DNA from: SIG480 sp045595605
Lineage (GTDB): Bacteria > Bacillota > Clostridia > Oscillospirales > JAAYXM01
NCBI GenBank assembly: GCA_045595605.1
Contig: JAZOAS010000092.1
Coordinates: 1 to 19,301, forward strand
Reading direction: 5' to 3'
Length of the DNA stretch: 19,301 nt
Positions 1 to 7,206 of this stretch are shown here, one piece after another. The position numbers and the translations under genes are program-made. Position 1 is the first letter of the stretch; each line of letters begins with the position of its first letter. Below the pieces are notes generated by a model. The model worked only from the letters and a program-made list of their open reading frames with translations. It was not told where the DNA came from and searched no databases.

Positions 1-1116
1 GAGCTTGAACTGGTCAGCAGTGAGGTTTTTCTTTATTCTCTCAGGTGTGAGCTCGACATACGCAGGTCTTATAGCTTCGTGAGCATCCTGAGCGCTCTTT
101 TTTGTCTTGAAAACACGGCGTGTTTTCGGGCAATATTTTTCACCGAAGGTATCGGTTATGAAATTTCTTACAGCGAAAATCGCCTCGTCAGCAAGGCGGA
201 GGGAGTCGGTTCTCATATAAGTAATAAGACCGGTAAGGCCCATTCCGTCAACCTCTATTCCTTCATAGAGTTGCTGAGCAATGGTCATCGTGCGGCTCGG
301 TGACATACCGAAGCGACGGGATGCCTCCTGCTGAAGAGTTGAGGTAATGAACGGGGGAACGGGCGAACGCTTTTTCTGCGCGCGCTTTATGGATTTGACA
401 AAGAAATCTGCGTTCTTTATGCTCTCGATGATAGCATCGGTTTCCTCAGCTGATGCGGGCTCGATTTTCTTTGTATCTGTTCCGTAGAACTTTGCGGAGA
501 AGCTACCCTCATTCGGAGCAATTCTCGAAAAGTCAGCATCAATTGTCCAAAACTCGCGCGGAACAAACTCGCGGATTTCGTTTTCGCGGTCAATAACAAG
601 TCTTGTTGCAACAGACTGAACTCGGCCTGCAGAGAGACCGTAGCGAACCTTCTTCCAGAGAAGCGGGGAAAGCTTATAGCCCACGATTCTGTCGAGAAGA
701 CGGCGAGCCTGCTGAGCATTTACAAGGTTTTCGTCTATGTCACGGGGCTTTTTTATGCCCTCTAAAATCGCATTTTTGGTAATTTCGTTAAAGGTAACGC
801 GTTTTGTCTTCTTGTCGTCGAGCTCTAAAAGCTCTTTGAGATGCCATGAAATAGCCTCGCCTTCGCGGTCAGGGTCAGTTGCGAGGTAAACGGCATCGCT
901 CTCTGCGGCAAGGGTACGAAGCTCGCGGATAAGCGCACTTTTACCCCTGATTGCGAGATACTTCGGAACAAAACCGCCGTCAATATCAATGCCTATATCA
1001 CTTTTCGGAAGGTCACGCAGATGTCCCATGGATGCCATGACTTTATACTTGCTTCCAAGATGTTTTCCGATTGTTTTGACCTTGGTGGGAGACTCCACTA
1101 TTACAAGATACGACAT
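1..1116 (-). CDS. topA: DNA topoisomerase I, 3' part cut off by window edge
   Basis: Type IA topoisomerase that relaxes negative supercoils by cutting and passing single strands. The first 372 codons are visible; the rest lies beyond base 1. The start MSYLVIVESPTKVKTIGKHL is the classic TopA N terminus. The TOPRIM acidic motif DPDREGEAISWH follows at about residues 110-120, and the catalytic tyrosine sits in GLITYMRTDSL as Tyr300 (codon at 217-219). The ATG at 1116 has AAGGAG eight bases upstream. The gene lies 22 nt after dprA, a dprA-topA pairing common in Bacillota, and is probably transcribed from the greA-lysS promoter or an internal one I cannot see. Identity is certain from the motifs. 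The C-terminal zinc-finger region cannot be judged. Confidence 0.97.
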   Translation of the reverse strand, partial: MSYLVIVESPTKVKTIGKHLGSKYKVMASMGHLRDLPKSDIGIDIDGGFVPKYLAIRGKSALIRELRTLAAESDAVYLATDPDREGEAISWHLKELLELDDKKTKRVTFNEITKNAILEGIKKPRDIDENLVNAQQARRLLDRIVGYKLSPLLWKKVRYGLSAGRVQSVATRLVIDRENEIREFVPREFWTIDADFSRIAPNEGSFSAKFYGTDTKKIEPASAEETDAIIESIKNADFFVKSIKRAQKKRSPVPPFITSTLQQEASRRFGMSPSRTMTIAQQLYEGIEVDGMGLTGLITYMRTDSLRLADEAIFAVRNFITDTFGEKYCPKTRRVFKTKKSAQDAHEAIRPAYVELTPERIKKNLTADQFKL

Positions 1117-1138
1117 ATATCAGACTCCTTATTAAGAA

Positions 1139-2287
1139 TTATAAAACTTTGAAACGGCAGCCGGGAAGCTGCTTGACAATTTTTCTGATTTCGAGCATCG
1201 TCAGAAGCGAGAGAACCTTCGGTATCGGCATATCGCAAATGGAAGATATCTCGTCTGCGCGAAGCTCATCGCCTGAAATTGCTTTAAGAATTGCTTTTTC
1301 GTCGTCAGATACCGAGGAAAGAACCTCCTCGGGAATTGAAAAGGGCTTTTTCTCTTCGACTTCAGTTGAAGATTCAGGGGGAAGCACCTCGGAAAGCGAG
1401 ATTTTATCCCCGAAGAGATGTGTGTATTCAGAAAGGATTTCCTGACCGCAGGTTACGGGTATTGCACCCATGCGGATGAGGTTATTCGAACCGCGCGCCT
1501 GCGCTTCAAATATGCCAGACGGCACGGCAAAAACATCCCTGTTCTGGTCAAGTGCAATCTGCGCTGTAATGAGAGCACCGCTTCTCTCGGGAGCTTCGAT
1601 AATGCAAACACCGAGCGAAAGCGCGCTTACTATTCTGTTTCTTTTGGGGAAATTTATTCTGTCGGGCGGAGCTTTCGGAGGATACTCCGAAAGGAGAGTG
1701 CCCGATATTTCGACTTGTTTCATGAGACTTCTGTTTTCCGGAGGATATGCGATATCAAGTCCACACCCGAGAACGCCTATCACCTTGCCGTTGCTGTTGA
1801 GCGCGCTTTCCATGGCAACGGTGTCAATACCGCGGGCAAGACCGCTGCAGATTACGCCGCCGGAAACAGCAATTTCAGAAGAAATTTTCTTTGCGGCGTG
1901 TAAGCCCTGGACAGATGCCTTTCTCGTTCCGACAACGGAGATGACGGGTTCTGTATCGACTGATAACGGAAGCCCTTTCGCATAGAGAAGAGTCGGACAG
2001 TCAGCTATCTCCAAAAGTCTTTTCGGGAATTCTTCGGATGTGCGAAGGATAACGCGACAGCCTTCCTTTTCGCAGTCGGAGAGTATTTTCCTTGAAGCGG
2101 AAAGGTCCTTGTCAAGAAGCTTTGAAAGCTCCTTTTCGCCAAAAGCAATACCGCAGGACTTAAACGCTGTGCGGTCTGCGGCAAAGATTTTTTCAATGTC
2201 GCCAAAGTGCGAGAGAAGGTCGCCTGTCTTGCGACTACCTTTATAAAGGGCTTCCGAGAGCCATACCCATTTTTCGAGGTTATTCAT
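1139..2287 (-). CDS. dprA: DNA-processing protein DprA/Smf
   Basis: DprA binds incoming single-stranded DNA during natural transformation and loads RecA; many non-competent bacteria keep it. The protein is 382 aa from the ATG at 2287. It has an N-terminal SAM-like helical region (about 1-85), then a Rossmann core with SVVGTRKAS (about 117-125), SGLARGID (148-155), FPKRNR (213-218) and ERSGALITA (234-242), all hallmarks of the family. A C-terminal winged-helix-like domain (about 325-382) follows an acidic linker. I preferred the ATG at 2287 because GGAG lies just upstream, although spacing is short at three bases. An in-frame GTG at 2296 would add three residues but has no Shine-Dalgarno sequence. 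It overlaps the upstream methyltransferase by 8 nt, so the two are translationally coupled. No other competence gene is in view. Confidence 0.95.
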   Translation of the reverse strand: MNNLEKWVWLSEALYKGSRKTGDLLSHFGDIEKIFAADRTAFKSCGIAFGEKELSKLLDKDLSASRKILSDCEKEGCRVILRTSEEFPKRLLEIADCPTLLYAKGLPLSVDTEPVISVVGTRKASVQGLHAAKKISSEIAVSGGVICSGLARGIDTVAMESALNSNGKVIGVLGCGLDIAYPPENRSLMKQVEISGTLLSEYPPKAPPDRINFPKRNRIVSALSLGVCIIEAPERSGALITAQIALDQNRDVFAVPSGIFEAQARGSNNLIRMGAIPVTCGQEILSEYTHLFGDKISLSEVLPPESSTEVEEKKPFSIPEEVLSSVSDDEKAILKAISGDELRADEISSICDMPIPKVLSLLTMLEIRKIVKQLPGCRFKVL

Positions 2288-3038
2288 TTTCTCCACTCAT
2301 TTCATACATGAAAATAGCGGCGGCAACGGCAGCGTTGAGAGATTCCGCCGCGCCCTTCATCGGGATGATTACACTTCCGTCACAGAGGGCGGAAATTTCA
2401 CGGCGGACACCGTTGCCTTCGTTTCCGATTACAACAAATGCGCCGTGGGGAGAACATTCGGAGATTGTTTTGACATCGCCGTAAAGCTCTGAGCAATATA
2501 CGCGCCTTCCACCTTCGCGAAGTCGCGGGATGAGGGATGTAAAGTCGTCGTAAATCACGGGGACTCTGAAGATAGAGCCCATTGCCGAGCGGATAGTTTT
2601 CGGGTTATAGACATCCGCCGTACCGTCACAGAAAACGGCATCTATACCAAATGCATCAGCCGTGCGGATGATAGTTCCGATGTTTCCGGTATCCTGAAGC
2701 CTGTCCAGAAGAATGGCAGAGGAGATGCTCTCGGGAGCAGTGTTCTTCATACGGCAGGAGAAGATAACGCTCTGCGCGCTCTTGAGGGTTGTAATGCTGT
2801 CAAGGATATCCTGAGGGACAATATAGCAGTTTTTTGTCGGAAGGGACGGAATATCGCCCTTAAAATCCTCGCTCAAAAGAAGAGCTGTGATTTCAAAGTT
2901 TTCGCGAATCGCCTCGGAAAGAAGCTTTTCCCCGTCGCAGACAAACTCTCCGCATTCAAAGCGGAAGTCCTTGTCTTTTGCAAGTGCGCGGAGCTTTTTT
3001 ACCGTCGGGTTCTGCCGACTTGTAATTCTTTCAATCAT
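2280..3038 (-). CDS. SpoU/TrmH-family RNA 2'-O-methyltransferase
   Basis: SAM-dependent methyltransferase of the SPOUT trefoil-knot superfamily, expected to methylate ribose 2'-OH on rRNA or tRNA in the cytoplasm. It is 252 aa. An N-terminal substrate-binding domain (about 1-100) starts with the typical MIERITSRQNPTVKKL. The three SpoU motifs follow: motif 1 LQDTGNIGTIIRTADAFG (about 113-130), motif 2 VVIGNEGNGV (about 203-212) and motif 3 IPMKGAAESLNAAVAAAI (about 225-242). The catalytic Asn and Arg of motif 1 are present. The ATG at 3038 has only a weak AGGG upstream, so translation may depend on coupling to the gene 23 nt before it. The exact target base cannot be read from sequence, and an rlmB-type or TrmH-like paralogue are both possible. 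Confidence 0.92.
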   Translation of the reverse strand: MIERITSRQNPTVKKLRALAKDKDFRFECGEFVCDGEKLLSEAIRENFEITALLLSEDFKGDIPSLPTKNCYIVPQDILDSITTLKSAQSVIFSCRMKNTAPESISSAILLDRLQDTGNIGTIIRTADAFGIDAVFCDGTADVYNPKTIRSAMGSIFRVPVIYDDFTSLIPRLREGGRRVYCSELYGDVKTISECSPHGAFVVIGNEGNGVRREISALCDGSVIIPMKGAAESLNAAVAAAIFMYEMSGENE

Positions 3039-3061
3039 TTCAAGTAACCCTATCTGTGAAA

Positions 3062-3772
3062 TCAGCCTTTTGCGAGAATGCCCGAAAGGACATGCGCGGC
3101 ATTTTCATACTTTTTCGCTATGCGCTCGTTTTTTATTCTGCCTTCTGTCTTAAGCTTTATGCCGGCGTAAATACCGGTGTGATTCGGAAGGTCAAACTTT
3201 TTGAAAAACTCGGTTTCGTCAACCCTTACGAAATATTCGTCCTCGCTCTCTATGCCGAATTCGGAGAGGGGCTCAAACGCGCCCTGTTCCGCGTACCATT
3301 CTATGTACTTCTTGTCAAAGAAGAAGAGGAGAACCTCGTCGTCTGCCATGGTAACGGTTATCTTATCGATGTTTGCGCGCGTTCCCTCGTCGAGAATCTC
3401 GCCGGAAGCACCGGTGCCGACGATACTCTGCGTACAGAGCATCTGATAGCCGACCTTCGATTCTTCTTCAGCGCCCTTCGGGGTAATCATCGCGGAAAAC
3501 TCATCTGAAATCGCAACCATATCCTGTGTACTTGCAAAGAGCGCGCCACCGAGAACATAGTCGAGGTCGTTATACTCCTTGAAGAATATATCGGAGATAA
3601 GCGTGCATACGAACACAACGAGAAGAATTGCAATAAAGGTTGCAATGCGGAAATGGTACCAATATACATTTTTGAACCAGTACTTAAGCTTTTCAAAGAA
3701 GGTCGCATCCTTCATAAAGCTGTCAGGTTTGAAAACCGCGAAAACATCGCGCGAATCACGGCTTGGCTTCAA
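3062..3772 (-). CDS. Small membrane-anchored protein, function unknown
   Basis: I do not recognise this 236-aa protein. It has a basic, aromatic N-terminal cytoplasmic stretch (about 1-42, with FFEKLKYWFKNVYWYHFR just before the membrane), one hydrophobic helix (about 43-62, ATFIAILLVVFVCTLIS) and a soluble acidic region of about 170 residues that should face outward. There is no lipobox or enzymatic motif that I can name. I chose a TTG start at 3772: AAAGGA lies ten bases upstream, and no in-frame ATG occurs before codon 20. It starts only 34 nt after a leftover copy of the lysS stop codon, so it was probably the gene directly after lysS before the ATP-grasp segment arrived. It now reads as part of the same operon, 23 nt before the methyltransferase gene. 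Confidence 0.8.
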   Translation of the reverse strand: MKPSRDSRDVFAVFKPDSFMKDATFFEKLKYWFKNVYWYHFRIATFIAILLVVFVCTLISDIFFKEYNDLDYVLGGALFASTQDMVAISDEFSAMITPKGAEEESKVGYQMLCTQSIVGTGASGEILDEGTRANIDKITVTMADDEVLLFFFDKKYIEWYAEQGAFEPLSEFGIESEDEYFVRVDETEFFKKFDLPNHTGIYAGIKLKTEGRIKNERIAKKYENAAHVLSGILAKG

Positions 3773-3801
3773 AGTATATCAGTCCTTTCTCTTAGAGTAA
3801 A

Positions 3802-3864
3802 TAAAATTACTTATCAAGTGTTTTCATTGTGGGGAAGAGGAGAACATCGCGGATAGCGGCGCTG
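3802..3864. repeat. Direct repeat, downstream copy (candidate attachment site)
   Basis: This 63-bp stretch matches 4992-5054 at a fixed offset of 1,190 bases. Bases 3811-3864 are identical to 5001-5054, 3810 differs (c versus t), and 3802-3809 are identical again. Similarity stops sharply at both ends. It is the copy still joined to the old downstream DNA and so would correspond to one of the two attachment-site halves left by an integration. Confidence 0.93.
3807..3863 (-). pseudogene. Leftover lysS 3' end (18 codons plus stop)
   Basis: On the minus strand this segment reads SAAIRDVLLFPTMKTLDK followed by TAA, exactly the C terminus of the intact lysyl-tRNA synthetase upstream. Only the last lysine codon differs (AAG here, AAA in the live gene), which is synonymous. 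The sequence 5' of it is unrelated to lysS, so the fragment cannot be a separate gene. It is best explained as the original lysS tail displaced by insertion of the 1,190-bp segment. Confidence 0.9.
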
Positions 3865-3973
3865 ATTATGAAACAACCGTTATCCCAGACAAAAAGCGCA
3901 AATAATATCATTTCTATGAGTTTGCATAATTCTATCTACCATCAAATAACTTGACTTGTATTTTGCGAGCATT

Positions 3974-4975
3974 TTACAACTTTAAGTGACGGTCATATAT
4001 TTGATTTTTCTTGTTATTAATAACAGGAAGAATCCTTTCACCTTTTGGCAAGAGATCAGCCAACTGCATTACTTCGTGACTCGGCGCACTATTTCCTTCG
4101 ACAATATCAACACCTGTTTCAGTTATCGCGATATCCCAACCGACAACGAGATTCCCTGTTAGTTTTGTGTGTGCTTTTTTAACAGTGTCTATGGCCTCGA
4201 ACCAGTTAGGAATATTTAAACCAATCAATTGAGCTTTTGTAATTGGATGATGCATATATCGTTTTTGATTGTGATCAACGGCAAAAGAGCAAACAATCCC
4301 CGTTTCGATATCAATAGATGCAACAAGGCCGCCACAAGCCATATTATCAACTAAACACTCTGTTTTGGAACCAGATCTCAGAGAAGCGGAAATGATCTCA
4401 ATGCCATCATTTTTGCGTAAAGACACAATCCTTATTGTATTAACCGAAAAAGGGTTAACAGCAGACAACACCTTGTGTTGGTTGATAAATTCTTCGCACA
4501 ACATGTCATCCGTTATTTTATTGTAATATTCTAAAACCTGTTGATCGCTTTCGTAATTAAGAACAGAGAAACCGTTGCCAAGGGAGCCTTTATCAGGCTT
4601 AAGAACAACTTGCTTATGTTTTTTTACAAACTCCAAAAAAACCTTTTTGCCACATTCAGGCAACTTAAGTACTTCTCGTTGGAAAAACTCTGATAAATTG
4701 TTATAAAAGTTATATTTAGAGCCAGTAATCTTTATGTTATTAACGCGCCTGTATTGATTTCGTTGGTGATGCCTCAATAGAAAATTTTTACGGTAATGGT
4801 CTTTGTAATTATAGAATTGATAAATTAAATACTCGTGCAGTGTGACATGAAATCTCAAACGGCAATATAAAATATCGAAAAAAACTAAAATACAGGATCC
4901 CGTTGAGTCTTTAACTTTCAAAGAGGCTTTCATTACAGCTACTAAGAAGGCCTTTACTTTTTTTATATAGTTCAT
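3974..4975 (-). CDS. Sugar-transfer-associated ATP-grasp protein
   Basis: This 333-aa protein fits the ATP-grasp family usually found in capsule and exopolysaccharide gene clusters, where the enzymes are thought to form carboxylate-amine or similar bonds during surface-polymer decoration. The true substrate is unknown. Visible signatures are KPDKGSLGNGF (126-136, nucleotide-binding lysine and glycine loop), CEEF (160-163), NPFSVNTIRIVSL (174-186), DNMACGGLVASIDIETG (210-226), GWDIAI (279-284) and the metal-binding VEGNSAPSHE (292-301). The ATG at 4975 has AAAGGA seven bases upstream and starts 21 nt after the lysS stop. Its base composition is lower in GC than its neighbours: rough hand counts of 60-base stretches gave about 23-45%, against about 50% in a lysS stretch. 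No glycosyltransferase is nearby. It lies in an inserted segment and probably depends on lysS transcription. Confidence 0.9.
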   Translation of the reverse strand: MNYIKKVKAFLVAVMKASLKVKDSTGSCILVFFDILYCRLRFHVTLHEYLIYQFYNYKDHYRKNFLLRHHQRNQYRRVNNIKITGSKYNFYNNLSEFFQREVLKLPECGKKVFLEFVKKHKQVVLKPDKGSLGNGFSVLNYESDQQVLEYYNKITDDMLCEEFINQHKVLSAVNPFSVNTIRIVSLRKNDGIEIISASLRSGSKTECLVDNMACGGLVASIDIETGIVCSFAVDHNQKRYMHHPITKAQLIGLNIPNWFEAIDTVKKAHTKLTGNLVVGWDIAITETGVDIVEGNSAPSHEVMQLADLLPKGERILPVINNKKNQIYDRHLKL

Positions 4976-4991
4976 ACAGAATTCCTTTTGT

Positions 4992-5054
4992 TAAAATTAT
5001 TTATCAAGTGTTTTCATTGTGGGGAAGAGGAGAACATCGCGGATAGCGGCGCTG
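4992..5054. repeat. Direct repeat, upstream copy inside the live lysS 3' end
   Basis: Partner of 3802-3864. This copy encodes the last 18 residues and stop codon of the functional lysyl-tRNA synthetase plus a few bases beyond. If the segment was inserted by recombination within the shared sequence, part of this copy was brought in by the element and restores the gene without changing the protein. Confidence 0.93.
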
Positions 5055-6499
5055 TCGGTAAAGAGCATTGTCATACGGTCAATACCGAAGCCGATACCGC
5101 CTGTTGGGGGCATACCGATTTCAAGAGCGTTTAAGAAGTCCTCGTCTGTTGTGTTAGCTTCTTCGTTACCCTGGGAGAGCTGCTCCTCCTGGTCACGGAA
5201 ACGCTCACGCTGGTCAATCGGGTCGTTGAGCTCGGAATATGCGTTTGCCATTTCCCAACCGTTCATAAAGAACTCAAAACGCTCAACATAGTTCGGGTCC
5301 TCAGGCTTTTTCTTCGTAAGCGGAGAAATTTCAATCGGGTGGTCCATAACAAATGTCGGCTGAATGAGGTGCTCTTCAACGAACTCTTCAAAGAAGAGGT
5401 TTAAGATATCACCCTTCTTGTGTCTCTTTTCAAATTCGATATGGTGCTCTTTTGCAACTGCCTTTGCTTCATCATCGGTTTTGATTTCGTTAAAGTCAAC
5501 GCCTGAATATTTCTTGACAGCGTCAACCATAGTAATTCTCTCAAACGGCTTACCAAGGTCCATCTCAATTCCGTTGTATGAGAGCTTTGTTGTGCCGAGA
5601 ACTTCCATAGCAACATGACGGTACATATTCTCTGTAAGGTCCATCATGCCGTGGTAGTCGGTGTATGCCTGATAAAGCTCCATAAGAGTGAACTCAGGGT
5701 TGTGGCGGGTGTCAAGACCTTCGTTTCTGAAAACTCTGCCGATTTCGTAAACGCGCTCAAGACCGCCGACGATAAGACGCTTTAAGTAAAGCTCGAGAGA
5801 GATGGGGAGCATGAAGTCCTCGTTAAGAGCGTTGAAGTGAGTCTCAAACGGACGGGCAGCAGCACCGCCTGCATTTGAAACGAGCATCGGAGTTTCAACC
5901 TCGATGAAGCCCTGGGTGTCGAGGTAGCGACGGATAGAGCTTATGATGTTTGAACGCTTGACAAAGGTATCGCGGACCTCGGGGTTCATAATGAGGTCAA
6001 CATATCTCTGACGGTAGCGGATATCGGTGTTTGTAAGACCGTGATACTTCTCGGGAAGCGGCTTTAAAGACTTCGAGAGAAGAGTAATCTCGGTGCAGTG
6101 GATTGACGGCTCGCCTGTTCTTGTGCGGAAAACCGTACCGACAGCGCCGACGATATCGCCGATGTCAAACTTCTTGAATTTTGCAAAAGCATCCTCACCG
6201 ACATCGTTTATACGGACATAAATCTGGATTTTTCCCTTGAGGTCCTGAACATCGCAGAAAGAAGCCTTGCCCATTCCGCGACGGCTCATAAGACGGCCGG
6301 CGATGCTTACGGTCTGACCCTCAAGCGCATCGAAATTATCTATGATGTCAGTTGAGTGGTGAGTCTGGTCATATTTAACTATTTCAAACGGATTTTCTCC
6401 ATTTTCGACAAGCGTTGCAAGCTTTTCACGACGAATACGGAGAATTTCGTTCAAATCTTCCATTGGAGCTTCGTTTACTCTTGTTTCTTCAGTTGCCAT
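4997..6499 (-). CDS. lysS: Lysyl-tRNA synthetase, class II
   Basis: It charges tRNA-Lys with lysine in the cytoplasm. The protein is 500 aa, the normal size. An N-terminal OB-fold anticodon-binding domain (about 60-145, GQTVSIAGRLMSRRGMGKASF) is followed by the class II catalytic core with motif 1 around 200-212 (VETPML), motif 2 FRNEGLDTRHNPEFT (257-271) and motif 3 GGIGFGIDRMTML near the C terminus. The ATG at 6499 has TGGAGGAAATACA directly upstream. The gene follows greA by 57 nt, a gap that holds a hairpin, and shares the greA promoter. Its last 18 codons lie in a sequence that is duplicated 1,190 bp downstream. No T-box leader is present. All catalytic motifs look intact, so the insertion has not broken the enzyme. 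Confidence 0.98.
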   Translation of the reverse strand: MATEETRVNEAPMEDLNEILRIRREKLATLVENGENPFEIVKYDQTHHSTDIIDNFDALEGQTVSIAGRLMSRRGMGKASFCDVQDLKGKIQIYVRINDVGEDAFAKFKKFDIGDIVGAVGTVFRTRTGEPSIHCTEITLLSKSLKPLPEKYHGLTNTDIRYRQRYVDLIMNPEVRDTFVKRSNIISSIRRYLDTQGFIEVETPMLVSNAGGAAARPFETHFNALNEDFMLPISLELYLKRLIVGGLERVYEIGRVFRNEGLDTRHNPEFTLMELYQAYTDYHGMMDLTENMYRHVAMEVLGTTKLSYNGIEMDLGKPFERITMVDAVKKYSGVDFNEIKTDDEAKAVAKEHHIEFEKRHKKGDILNLFFEEFVEEHLIQPTFVMDHPIEISPLTKKKPEDPNYVERFEFFMNGWEMANAYSELNDPIDQRERFRDQEEQLSQGNEEANTTDEDFLNALEIGMPPTGGIGFGIDRMTMLFTDSAAIRDVLLFPTMKTLDK

Positions 6500-6526
6500 T
6501 GTATTTCCTCCATTTTAATCATCATA

Positions 6527-6551
6527 GGCGGACGCAGAAACTGCGACCGCC
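6527..6551 (-). other. Intercistronic hairpin between greA and lysS
   Basis: The two arms are GGCGGTCGCAG and CTGCGTCCGCC on the minus strand, ten paired positions with one T-T mismatch around a TTT loop. It begins five bases after the greA stop. No U-run follows, so it is more likely an mRNA stabilising or processing element, or a partial attenuator, than a full terminator. Confidence 0.6.
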
Positions 6552-6556
6552 AAAAA

Positions 6557-7027
6557 TTAATTTCCTATTTCGACTATTTTGTACTCAATTATACCGCAGG
6601 GAGCTTCGACTCCTACGATATCTCCGACAGCCTTGCCGATGAGAGCTTTGCCAAAGGGTGATTCGTCGGAGATTCTTCCCTTATAGGGGTCAGCCTCCTG
6701 AGAACCGACAACCCAGTATTCCTCGATAGAGCCATCGGTCATATCGCTGACCTTGACATGTGAGCCTGTGCGGACTTCGCTGTTGTTTTCAGAAATCTCA
6801 ATAACCTCTGCGTTGAGGAGGATGTTTTCGATTTCTGCCTTGCGGGAGAAAAGGCGACCCTGTTCGTTCTTTGCCTCTTCGTATTCCGCGTTTTCTGAAA
6901 GGTCGCCGAAGGAGCGGGCTTCTTTGATAAGCTCTGCAACTTCGTGCTCCCTTACATTCTTGATCCAGTCGAGCTCATCGCGAAGCTCCTGTAATCGTTC
7001 TTTTGTAAGTTTATATGTTTTTGCCAT
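6557..7027 (-). CDS. greA: Transcription elongation factor GreA
   Basis: GreA enters the secondary channel of backtracked RNA polymerase and stimulates cleavage of the transcript 3' end. It is 156 aa, the standard length. An N-terminal antiparallel coiled coil (about 1-75) carries the conserved tip motif GDLSENAEY (41-49) with the acidic residues needed for cleavage, and a C-terminal FKBP-like domain follows (about 80-156, ending GIIEYKIVEI). I start it at the ATG at 7027, with AGAGGT seven bases upstream. The open frame extends to 7126 but would then begin between the -35 and -10 boxes of the promoter, which rules the longer form out. It is the first gene of the greA-lysS transcription unit. 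Confidence 0.97.
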   Translation of the reverse strand: MAKTYKLTKERLQELRDELDWIKNVREHEVAELIKEARSFGDLSENAEYEEAKNEQGRLFSRKAEIENILLNAEVIEISENNSEVRTGSHVKVSDMTDGSIEEYWVVGSQEADPYKGRISDESPFGKALIGKAVGDIVGVEAPCGIIEYKIVEIGN

Positions 7028-7082
7028 CTCTGTTACCTCTTTTTCCTCATTATAATAAAGTTGTTTTCTACTATATAAATGT

Positions 7083-7101
7083 GAAGTTGATTTACAACTT
7101 C
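7083..7101 (-). promoter_or_regulatory. Perfect 7-bp hairpin at the 5' end of the greA transcript
   Basis: GAAGTTG and CAACTTC flank a TAAAT loop. The predicted transcription start is around base 7099-7100, so this structure would sit at or within a few bases of the 5' end of the greA-lysS mRNA. It may protect the end from degradation or be an operator. The pairing is seen directly; the role is inference. Confidence 0.5.
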
Positions 7102-7105
7102 TCAT

Positions 7106-7134
7106 ATTATAGAGAGCAAAATGCAAAATGTCAA
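7106..7134 (-). promoter_or_regulatory. Consensus sigma-A promoter of greA-lysS
   Basis: On the minus strand TTGACA (7129-7134) and TATAAT (7106-7111) are both perfect matches to the housekeeping consensus, separated by exactly 17 bases. It lies about 80 bases upstream of the greA start codon. It should be strong and would also transcribe lysS and, through it, the inserted ATP-grasp gene. Confidence 0.93.
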
Positions 7135-7206
7135 GTAAATGTTTTGAAAAATTGCATTTTATAGGGGGAAATTATGACGAAATTTGGGGTCATAGCTGTA
7201 TTTTGC

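Larger units (their letters stand above)
3865..5054 (-). mobile_element. Putative 1,190-bp single-gene cassette inserted at lysS 3' end
   Basis: The unit between matching points of the two direct repeats is 1,190 bp. It holds the ATP-grasp gene, about 110 bp of AT-rich non-coding DNA after it, and one repeat copy that now supplies the end of lysS. Duplication of a gene 3' end on both sides of foreign DNA is what tyrosine recombinase integration leaves when it targets the end of a conserved gene. Against a simple reading, there is no integrase, transposase or terminal inverted repeat inside. It could therefore be a cassette moved in trans, a deleted larger island, or the product of another duplication mechanism. 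The boundaries are clear; the mobility is inference. Confidence 0.65.

Noticed and set aside
3865..3973. Intrinsic terminator after the ATP-grasp gene
   Set aside because: The region has only short, bulged AT-rich pairings; a GCTTTTTG stretch follows one of them, but no stable stem supports a call.
3802..5054. Insertion sequence or transposon
   Set aside because: No transposase, no terminal inverted repeats, and the flanking duplication is 63 bp of lysS coding sequence, far longer than a target-site duplication.
6500..6556. T-box or lysine riboswitch ahead of lysS
   Set aside because: The gap is only 57 bases and contains a single small hairpin with no T-box core or lysine-aptamer structure.
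7028..7126. N-terminal extension of GreA
   Set aside because: Translation would have to begin between the -35 and -10 boxes of the promoter, upstream of the transcript start.
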